From contig CAVTRT010000002.1 of NCBI GenBank assembly GCA_963737285.1, forward strand, positions 1,488,001-1,552,000: 64,000 nt of DNA, given 5' to 3'. How positions within the stretch are numbered: position 1 is the first letter of the stretch; every line of letters starts with the position of its first letter. The translations under genes and the position numbers were made by a program. Of the stretch, positions 58,234 through 64,000 are shown in pieces. Source of the DNA: Trebonia sp963737285 (GTDB lineage Bacteria > Actinomycetota > Actinomycetes > Streptosporangiales > Streptosporangiaceae). The notes under the pieces were generated by a model, which saw nothing but the letters and a program-made list of their open reading frames with translations, searched no databases and had not been told where the DNA came from.

Positions 58234-59907
58234 CTACGCGATCTCCTCGATGATGTAGTAGTGGCGATGGCGCCGGCGCGGGTCTGCGGATACAAGGTTG
58301 GCCCGCCACTCGACCCGGACGATACGTGAGACTTGCCGATCGAGCATCACTTCACGGATGTCGTCCGGGGTGGCATCGAGCGCGGTGGTGAGGATGCCCT
58401 CCGCAGTGCCGGGGTGTGCCCTGAGGTACTCCAGTAGTCGGGCCGCGAGCGGTGCCCGCTGCTCGCGTTCGGCCAGAGCTTGGCGGTACCAGGCGATGCC
58501 TTTCATCAGCTTCGCCAGCCCGTCGCACGGATCGCATGCGCGCCGCGCCTCAGACAGCTCGTTAAGGTTGGGATTGGCGGGATCATACTGGCTGGCCAGC
58601 GCCTCGTAGTCGGGTGCCAGGCGGTCGATCTCGGCGGCGGCGTCCGCGCGTTCCCTGCGGATCCGAGCGGTCGTCTCCTGGCGCTTTCGCTCCTCCCTGG
58701 CGGCCTGTTCGGCTGCCTCGTGCCCTGCTGCTTCCGCTGCGGCGGCAGCGGCGGCCTGCTGCTCGCGCTCCGCGCGGAACTCATCGGCGCGTGCCAGGCA
58801 GTCCTCCAAGTTCCGCCAGAAGGCAGCGACCGGGGTCGCCGCGCCTGCGGACCGCTGCGCAGCAGCATCGATCGCGGCGGCGTGCTCTGAGCCGAGGAAC
58901 ATCCCCTTGAGCCTTGTCCAGGCCGATGACCAGACCTTGTCCAGGTCCATCCCCAAGGCGTAGGCGAGGTGCTGGCGCACCTCGATGTCATCCCAATCGA
59001 TCTCGTCGGCGGAGCCGGGCACCGGGCCGATGACGACCCCTTCCAGGGCGTCCGAGTCCAGGTCTGAGACTGGCACCAGGGAACTGCCGGTGTCTTCCTG
59101 GCCCGAAGGGGTCCCACCGCCGTCATCATCACGGGCCGCAGGCCCGGCCGCTGATGATGCTACGGAGGATCGGCTTACGCCAGGATCGGCCACGGAGGAT
59201 CGGTTAGGTACGATACGTCCCGCGCTCGATCCCGTGTCCGTTCCCGTGTCTGTTCCCGCGCTCGATCCCGCGTTTGGCGTCGGGCACGAGTTGATGGCCT
59301 TAGCGTCTTCGCGGGTCACGGAGGTGTTCCGGGCACGCCCGGCCTTGCGGCTCTCGTTGCGGGCCTGCTCGTAGTCGGCTCCACGTGCTGCGCGGTCTGC
59401 GTCGCGGATGGCCTTCTCGTGCTTGGCCTTCTCGTACAGCTCGTACAGTCGCTCGATGTTGGGGATCGTCAGCCGGAGGTAGATCCTCGCCCGGACCTCG
59501 CCGTAGTGGTCGCTCCAGCCGGTGACGCGGGTCTTCTCCGAGTGCCAGGTGAGGACCCCCAGCTCTCGCAGGCGGGGCATGTTGCGCTCGACCTGCATCG
59601 GGCTGACCGGTTCGCACTTGTACCGCTTCTGGATGCCCCGCGTGTGGGTCGCGGCGCTGATCGCCTCATAGGTCGTCACGGCATCCTCGCCGCCCGCGTC
59701 GGCGGTGCAGATCGCGCCGATTAAGACGTTCGCGAGGTGCGGGGGCAGCCACCGGGCGTAGGCGCTGTACTCGGCGCGGAACTGCGCGACATCCGGCTGC
59801 ACGTTGACCGGGATCGTGAAGAGGTCCATGCGCGGGGTCGGCTGGCGGTGCTGGCCGGTCCTCTTGGGCGCGGCCGGGCGCGTCTGCGGTAATGCGTCAG
59901 GAGACAT
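58234..59907 (-). CDS. Winged-helix/coiled-coil protein, possibly replication-related
   Basis: A protein of about 557 residues. After a Pro-rich lead the conserved-looking part is MDLFTIPVNVQPDVAQFRAEYSAYARWLPPHLANVLIGAI, followed by EAISAATHTRGIQKRYKCEPVSPMQVERNMPRLRELGVLTW, which resembles a winged helix of plasmid replication/helix-turn-helix proteins. A disordered Ser/Thr-rich segment and a long Ala/Glu/Arg coiled coil near 420-500 follow. No rolling-circle or primase motif is visible. ATG 59907 is chosen; ATG 59829 (MDLF) is an alternative. No function is assigned firmly. Confidence 0.6.
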   Translation of the reverse strand: MSPDALPQTRPAAPKRTGQHRQPTPRMDLFTIPVNVQPDVAQFRAEYSAYARWLPPHLANVLIGAICTADAGGEDAVTTYEAISAATHTRGIQKRYKCEPVSPMQVERNMPRLRELGVLTWHSEKTRVTGWSDHYGEVRARIYLRLTIPNIERLYELYEKAKHEKAIRDADRAARGADYEQARNESRKAGRARNTSVTREDAKAINSCPTPNAGSSAGTDTGTDTGSSAGRIVPNRSSVADPGVSRSSVASSAAGPAARDDDGGGTPSGQEDTGSSLVPVSDLDSDALEGVVIGPVPGSADEIDWDDIEVRQHLAYALGMDLDKVWSSAWTRLKGMFLGSEHAAAIDAAAQRSAGAATPVAAFWRNLEDCLARADEFRAEREQQAAAAAAAEAAGHEAAEQAAREERKRQETTARIRRERADAAAEIDRLAPDYEALASQYDPANPNLNELSEARRACDPCDGLAKLMKGIAWYRQALAEREQRAPLAARLLEYLRAHPGTAEGILTTALDATPDDIREVMLDRQVSRIVRVEWRANLVSADPRRRHRHYYIIEEIA

Positions 59908-60160
59908 GAGGATTCCAATCGTGGAGCCTGATGGGTCTGCGCCAGCCCGACCGTGAACGCAGACGAGGGGCGGGACCACCAGGAGCTACCTGGCAGTTAA
60001 CCCCGCCCCTCCAGACGCGATTGGACTGACGCCTCCATATTACTTCGTACAGGCGTTCCCACTCCAGCAGCCGCGCTCTAGGTGGCTGGGACTATTCGGG
60101 CGCCTGGACACGGCGGCAGTTCCGCCTCGTCAACCAGTACGAGGGGTCTAGGGTAGCGAG

Positions 60161-61834
60161 GTGACTTTCGCAGCCTCAGCCATGCAGAATCCCGGCGAGG
60201 TGTTCACGCGCCGATGGGTGGTCGATGTCCTGCTCGACCTCACGGGCTACACCACCGGCCGTGACCTGAGCCAGGTGAAGCTACTCGAACCCTCCTGTGG
60301 TTCTGGCGCGTTCCTTACCGCAGTCGCTGAGCGTCTCATCGCCAGCGCGCAGGGACACGGAAGAGACCTGGCGTCGCTCGGCGATGCGATCAGGGCTTAC
60401 GACCTACAGTCTGAGCACGTGGAGGTCTGCCGTGCGCTCTGCCGGGACCTGCTCGTCGCTGCGGGCGCGTCCACGTCAACCGCATCGGCGCTGGCGGAAC
60501 GCTGGGTCCGGCATGCCGACTTCCTGCTCACAGGGCTGCTTTCCGGTATCGAGGACGACCCAGCCGACGTTGTGGTCGGGAACCCGCCGTACATCCGCTA
60601 CGACGACCTGGCCGACGACCTCGCGGCGGTCTACCGCAGCACCTGGCCGACGATGCGAGGCCGGGGCGACATCTATGTCGGCTTCATAGAGCGGTCGCTC
60701 GGGATGCTCAAGCCTGGGGGCAAGGTCGGCTTCATCTGCGCCGACCGCTGGATGCGGAACCAGTACGGCGCGCAGCTCCGGGAGTTGGTCTCCAGCCGCT
60801 ACGCCGTCGATTGTGTCTGGACCATGCACGACGTGGACGCGTTCGAGGAACAGGTATCCGCGTACCCGGCGATCACGGTCCTGGGCAACCACCCGCAGGG
60901 CGCGGCAGTAGTGGCGGACACCACCGCCGCATTCGGACCCACCAGCGCCAGTGCGCTCGAACGCGCCTTCCGGGACCAAGTACTCACCGAGTTCTCCGGC
61001 ACAGGGGTAAGGGCCCACCGGCTCCCGCACTGGTTCGACGGCGGGGAGTTCTGGCCTACCGGGTCGCCCGCACGCCTCGCACTGATCGAGTACCTCAACG
61101 ACCGGTTCGAGTCCCTCGACGACCCGGCGACCGGAACCAAGGTGTCCATCGGCGTCGCGAGCGGCGCTGACAAGGTCTACGTGACCAAGGACCCCACCGT
61201 GGCCGAGTCCGATCGGATGCTGCCCCTGGCAATGCGCCGGGACCTCATGTCAGGCACGTTCGAATGGCAGGGCAACTACCTAGTCAACCCCTGGGCGGAC
61301 GACGGCTCACTAGTCCCACTCGGTGAATACCCCCGCCTGGCTGCCTACTTCTCACGGCACCCGGTACTCAAGGAGCGCTTCGTCGCAAAGAAGGGAGCCG
61401 CAGGCTCCTGGTACCGCACGATCGACAAGGTAGACGCCAAGCTCACCGGCATGCCCAAGCTCCTGCTCCAGGACATGAAGGCGCACATTCACCCCGTCCT
61501 CGAAACAGGCGGCCACTACCCCCACCACAACCTGTACTACGTGGTCTCAGACACCTGGGACATGGAAGTACTCGGAGGCATCCTCCTCTCACGCATAGCC
61601 CAAGCATTCATCGAGGCATACTGCGTACGCATGCGCGGGGACACCCTCAGGTTCCAGGCCCAGTACCTGAAGCGCATCAGAGTTCCCCGGCAGGACCAGA
61701 TCGACGCGGAGACAAGGAACGCCCTGCGCACCGCGTTCCGAAACCGCGACACAGACGCGGCAACACTAGCGGCAAGTGCCGCCTACGGGATCGAACTGAA
61801 GGACTACGACCTTGACCCACCCAACCCCCGATGA
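60161..61834 (+). CDS. N6-adenine DNA methyltransferase (Eco57I/PaeR7I type)
   Basis: A 557-residue gamma-class adenine methyltransferase. The SAM motif I is LLEPSCGSGAFLTAVAERL, the catalytic motif IV is VVGNPPYIRYDDLADDL (N141PPY) and GRGDIYVGFIERSLGMLKPGGKVGFI follows. A TaqI-like target-recognition region occupies the C-terminal half (LKERFVAKKGAAGSWYRTIDKV). It overlaps the restriction gene by 23 bp. The pair should protect and cut the same site, CTCGAG if the PaeR7I assignment holds. Start GTG 60161; ATG 60182 is possible. Confidence 0.9.
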   Translation: MTFAASAMQNPGEVFTRRWVVDVLLDLTGYTTGRDLSQVKLLEPSCGSGAFLTAVAERLIASAQGHGRDLASLGDAIRAYDLQSEHVEVCRALCRDLLVAAGASTSTASALAERWVRHADFLLTGLLSGIEDDPADVVVGNPPYIRYDDLADDLAAVYRSTWPTMRGRGDIYVGFIERSLGMLKPGGKVGFICADRWMRNQYGAQLRELVSSRYAVDCVWTMHDVDAFEEQVSAYPAITVLGNHPQGAAVVADTTAAFGPTSASALERAFRDQVLTEFSGTGVRAHRLPHWFDGGEFWPTGSPARLALIEYLNDRFESLDDPATGTKVSIGVASGADKVYVTKDPTVAESDRMLPLAMRRDLMSGTFEWQGNYLVNPWADDGSLVPLGEYPRLAAYFSRHPVLKERFVAKKGAAGSWYRTIDKVDAKLTGMPKLLLQDMKAHIHPVLETGGHYPHHNLYYVVSDTWDMEVLGGILLSRIAQAFIEAYCVRMRGDTLRFQAQYLKRIRVPRQDQIDAETRNALRTAFRNRDTDAATLAASAAYGIELKDYDLDPPNPR

Positions 61835-62522
61835 TCCAACACAAGCAGCAGTCTCACTGTTCTGGACCAAACGAGCCGACCAGATGGCCGCCCTTGAAGA
61901 TGGCGGCGCGGCAGGCGGCGGCGCCCGCGCGGCAGCGCACATGAATGGCGTCCGCGACCTGGTGAGGGGCATCTTCATCGAGGCCGGGATGCCCGAGGAC
62001 TCAATCGTGCCCGAACCCTACTTGCCCGGCTTCTACCGCCCGCGAAAGCGGTGGGACATGGCCGTCCGGTACAAAGGCGCGCTCGTGGCTGCTCTTGAGT
62101 TCAAGAGCCAGGTCGGCAGCGTCGGCAAGAACATCAACAACCGCTTCGAGGAAGCCCTCGGCACTGGCACCGACACATGGGCAGCACAGAAGAAGCTCAC
62201 CGCCTACGGCGAGGTACCGCCATGGCTCGGATACGTGTTCGTACTCCGCGAGGACAAGGAGACAGAGAAGCTTAACCGGCAGATCAAGGCACTCTTCCCC
62301 GCAGACCCCGAGTTCTCCGGGATGTCCTACAACCAGAGGTACCAGGAGATGCTGAAGCGCTTCATGGGCGACAACATCTATCAGGCCGGATGGTTCATCA
62401 CCACCCGCAGGGACGACGAAGGCCGGGTGTCATACGCCGAACCGCTGGCGACGGCCACAGGAAAAGCCTTCCGCACCCTAGTCGAAGGCCGCGTGAACTA
62501 CATACGCAGCGTGCTCGACTGA
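61812..62522 (+). CDS. PaeR7I/XhoI-family type II restriction endonuclease
   Basis: A 236-residue endonuclease. EPYLPGFYRPRKRWDMAVRYKGALVAALEFKSQVG gives a PD-ExK active site (D82, E96, K98), followed by NNRFEEALGTGTDTWAA, matching PaeR7I, which cuts CTCGAG. The TTG start is needed because the family-like sequence AAVSLFWTKRADQ begins early and no ATG precedes it. Rare-start, overlapping translation after the methyltransferase is a common way to keep nuclease levels low. A terminator follows. Confidence 0.88.
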   Translation: MTHPTPDDPTQAAVSLFWTKRADQMAALEDGGAAGGGARAAAHMNGVRDLVRGIFIEAGMPEDSIVPEPYLPGFYRPRKRWDMAVRYKGALVAALEFKSQVGSVGKNINNRFEEALGTGTDTWAAQKKLTAYGEVPPWLGYVFVLREDKETEKLNRQIKALFPADPEFSGMSYNQRYQEMLKRFMGDNIYQAGWFITTRRDDEGRVSYAEPLATATGKAFRTLVEGRVNYIRSVLD

Positions 62523-62546
62523 CCTCTGCCTCCCGCTACGGCAAGA

Positions 62547-62579
62547 AGATAGCCCCGGCCGTTTCAGCCAGGGCTATCT
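62547..62579. terminator. Bidirectional terminator after the restriction gene
   Basis: AGATAGCCCCGGC pairs with GCCAGGGCTATCT (one wobble) over 7 nt. It separates the converging endonuclease and DUF2637 genes. Confidence 0.8.
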
Positions 62580-62592
62580 CCTGCGCGCATAT

Positions 62593-63330
62593 CTACGCCG
62601 CTTCGGCTGCTCCCTGAAGGGACTCCGCAAGCTGGTCACGGATAACCCGCGCGGCGGGCGTGCCCACGTGGACGCGCTCCTTGATGGCCCGCAGACTCGG
62701 CATCGTGCCCGCAGCAAGCTCAGCGGCGAACACACGCTCAGCGTTGACCTTGCGCCTTGACTTGGGCCGCGACGAGGACGGGCGGGCTGAGACTGCGGTG
62801 ACAGTCGCGGGGGCAGTGTCACCCGCGAACAAGGCGCCGGGCACGGTGTCAGTCACGGTCTGCAGGGTGTCCTCATCGGCCTCGCTGGCGACGACTTGCC
62901 CGGCCTCGACGGCGCGGTCCTCGACGGCCTGGGCGACGTTCTCGGGCGCCTCGTCGGCAACGGCGGGCCGTGCCCGGAGCATCGATAGCAAGATCTCGGA
63001 CGCCAGCAGGAACGCGACCGCTGGCCATGCCGAGATGACTTCCCCGACGAGGCCGAACCGCGCGCCGAACGCCAGGTTTGCCGCGACGGTCGCCAGCACG
63101 CCCAGGGCCAGGCCGGTACGTGCCAGCGACGGCCGGGCGCCGTTGGCCAGCGCCAGGGATGACGCCACGATCAGCCCGTCTACCGAGAACGGCAGCAGAC
63201 CAGCCGTGCCCGGCGTGTAGCCGTGCGACAGCGCCAGCGTCTGTATGTGCGAGTAGCTGACGATTGCGGCGATCGTGGCAACGGCCAGAACCGCTAGCGC
63301 CGTCGCCCAGCGGGCAAGCTGCGCGCTCAC
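62593..63330 (-). CDS. DUF2637 membrane protein
   Basis: A protein of about 245 residues with four N-terminal membrane segments (ATALAVLAVATIAAIVSYSHIQ, LLPFSVDGLIVASSLALA, LALGVLATVAANLAFG, WPAVAFLLASEILLSML). The cytoplasmic tail ends in a helix-turn-helix-like region (MPSLRAIKERVHVGTPAARVIRDQL). DUF2637 proteins are typical of actinobacterial plasmids and integrative elements, some linked to intramycelial spreading (Spd). GTG start at 63330 with GGGGAGG upstream. It is downstream of the 51-residue ORF at the right end. Confidence 0.83.
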   Translation of the reverse strand: MSAQLARWATALAVLAVATIAAIVSYSHIQTLALSHGYTPGTAGLLPFSVDGLIVASSLALANGARPSLARTGLALGVLATVAANLAFGARFGLVGEVISAWPAVAFLLASEILLSMLRARPAVADEAPENVAQAVEDRAVEAGQVVASEADEDTLQTVTDTVPGALFAGDTAPATVTAVSARPSSSRPKSRRKVNAERVFAAELAAGTMPSLRAIKERVHVGTPAARVIRDQLAESLQGAAEAA

Positions 63331-63374
63331 GCTGCCTCCCCGAGGGGCCGCAAGGCACGGGGCATCACCGGGCA

Positions 63375-63530
63375 TCAGAAGTCTTCCCATGCGATGACGT
63401 CGGTGATGCCGTCCTGCCCCGCCACCATCCGCAGCGTGGCGGCGCTGACTGCCTCGCGTGCCTCATCCTCGGTGACGCACTGCGCGAGGTCGCTGTGACC
63501 CGACTCGTACCTGACCCTGACCTGGAACAT
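63375..63530 (-). CDS. 51-residue protein at the right end of the element
   Basis: A small ORF: MFQVRVRYESGHSDLAQC, then EDEAREAVSAATLRMVAGQDG and a C-terminal ITDVIAWEDF. GGAGGCGAG directly precedes the ATG, an excellent ribosome site. It is 44 bp upstream of the DUF2637 gene and adjacent to the right attachment arm. Small proteins next to an attachment site can be directionality factors, but nothing in this sequence shows that. Unknown function. Confidence 0.65.
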   Translation of the reverse strand: MFQVRVRYESGHSDLAQCVTEDEAREAVSAATLRMVAGQDGITDVIAWEDF

Positions 63531-63543
63531 CTCGCCTCCGGCT

Positions 63544-63572
63544 GGTCTACAAAATCAACTTCTAGGCCAGCC
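63544..63572. other. Right attachment site (core and arm)
   Basis: The arm GGTCTACAAAATCAACT (63544-63560) is the inverted counterpart of the left arm. After 4 bp comes the core GGCCAGCC (63565-63572). Beyond it lies the 5' part of yifB. Confidence 0.8.
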
Positions 63573-63746
63573 CAGCTTGCTGTTGACCATCGCCGCCCGA
63601 ACCCGGTCCCGGGCCTCCCGTACGGCGGTGTCAGGCAGCCCCACCAGGATCGTCGTGGGCAGCCCGCCGCCTAGGTGAGCCTCGACCTCGACAAGGTGGC
63701 CGACGACCCCGGCAAGGGCGACCGCGTGCGTCCGGGCCAGGCCCAT
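63565..63746 (-). pseudogene. yifB: YifB/ComM, N-terminal part (interrupted)
   Basis: This fragment encodes MGLARTHAVALAGVVGHLV, ILVGLPDTAVREARDRVRAAMVN and SKLGWP up to the attachment core, then runs into the element and stops after two foreign codons. It is the start of the Lon-like domain of YifB; the remainder is at 50076-51479. The ATG directly follows the yraN stop codon. Confidence 0.93.
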
Positions 63747-64000
63747 CTAGCCCACCCCCCGGATGTGCTCGATGGTGTAGCCGCCGGCGGAGTCTCGCAC
63801 CAGTCCCACCACGTCGATGCGGATCCGGTCGAACCTGATGCCGTGCGCGGTCAGCCACGCTACGGCGAGCTGGCGCAGTCGCCTGCGCTTCGCAGCGCCG
63901 ACGGCCTCAAGCGGCGTGCCGTACCCTGTCCCCGACCGCGTCTTCACCTCGCAGACGACGAGCACGTGGCGATCGGTCGCCACGATGTCGAGCTCGCCTG
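63747..64000 (-). CDS. yraN: UPF0102 protein YraN (partial, 5' end outside the window)
   Basis: The visible C-terminal part shows GELDIVATDRHVLVVCEVKTRSG and GYGTPLEAVGAAKRRRLRQLAVAWL, the conserved predicted-endonuclease core of UPF0102, with the ExK-like VCEVKTR. The stop codon abuts the yifB ATG. The order yraN-yifB-dprA is usual in bacteria and helps to identify the interrupted gene. Function is unproven. Confidence 0.9.
   Translation of the reverse strand, partial: GELDIVATDRHVLVVCEVKTRSGTGYGTPLEAVGAAKRRRLRQLAVAWLTAHGIRFDRIRIDVVGLVRDSAGGYTIEHIRGVG

Larger units (their letters stand above)
51472..63572. mobile_element. Serine-integrase element inserted in yifB
   Basis: Boundaries are the 8-bp direct repeat GGCCAGCC at 51472-51479 and 63565-63572. 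Outside the repeats are the two halves of yifB, and joining them at one copy of the core gives codons for KLGWPGRKITVGLSP without a frame change. Inside, each core is followed after 4 bp by a 17-bp arm; the two arms are inverted copies with 13 of 17 matches. The integrase gene begins within 30 bp of the left core. Cargo: second recombinase, regulators, a PaeR7I-type restriction-modification pair, and DUF2637 and winged-helix proteins. No FtsK/TraB pump or phage structural gene is visible. Confidence 0.9.

Overview
The window is high-GC chromosomal DNA from an actinomycete (Actinomycetota). The evidence is strong GC bias at third codon positions, frequent GTG starts, a Cvn-type conservon (histidine kinase, roadblock, DUF742, small GTPase), an XRE/DUF397 pair, a DUF2637 gene and an rpsB-tsf-frr-cdsA-rlmN block. 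I cannot place it to genus. No rRNA, tRNA or CRISPR array was seen.

Layout. 1-9.6 kb: a DUF5954 protein, a ferritin-like protein, a flavin-monooxygenase operon with its FMN reductase and a MarR regulator, a GlcD/GlcF-type FAD/Fe-S oxidoreductase, an NCS1 permease and a decayed GMC oxidoreductase. 10.1-18.1 kb: a signalling island in which a CvnABCD conservon sits between two paralogous STAND-like ATPase/TPR genes. 18.1-19.6 kb: an APC permease. 19.8-32.9 kb: a xylan/xylose catabolic locus (MsiK-like ATPase, xylulokinase, secreted GH10 xylanase, xylose isomerase, ABC importer, LacI regulator, GH3 beta-xylosidase). CGAAA-N-TTTCG operator-like boxes recur in its control regions. 33-41.3 kb: mixed metabolic and hydrolytic genes around a gene-poor, repeat-bearing stretch of about 1.2 kb. 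41.3-51.5 kb: core genes read leftwards (yraN, yifB/comM, dprA, xerC, rpsB, tsf, frr, cdsA, rlmN).

The most notable feature is a mobile element of about 12.1 kb (51472-63572) inserted in yifB/comM. The N-terminal fifth of yifB is at 63.57-63.75 kb beside yraN and the rest is at 50.08-51.48 kb beside dprA. Joining the halves at an 8-bp direct repeat restores the reading frame exactly. Symmetric inverted arms flank that core on the element side, as expected for attP of a large serine integrase, and such an integrase starts just inside the left end. The element also carries a tyrosine recombinase with repeated TTCTCWAGAGT boxes, a PaeR7I/XhoI-type restriction-modification pair, an XRE/DUF397 pair, a ribbon-helix-helix operon, a long winged-helix/coiled-coil protein and a DUF2637 membrane protein. 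No conjugation pump was seen.

In the xylan locus the exported GH10 enzyme should cut xylan, the lipoprotein-dependent ABC system import xylo-oligosaccharides, the GH3 enzyme release xylose, and XylA and XylB convert it to xylulose 5-phosphate.

Eight otherwise well-conserved genes are split by single small indels (near 7175, 10.6 kb, 13593, 28020, 29465, 31635, 39990 and 48040). They include xerC, so sequencing or assembly error is the likeliest cause. I annotate these as single genes with a frameshift and flag them.
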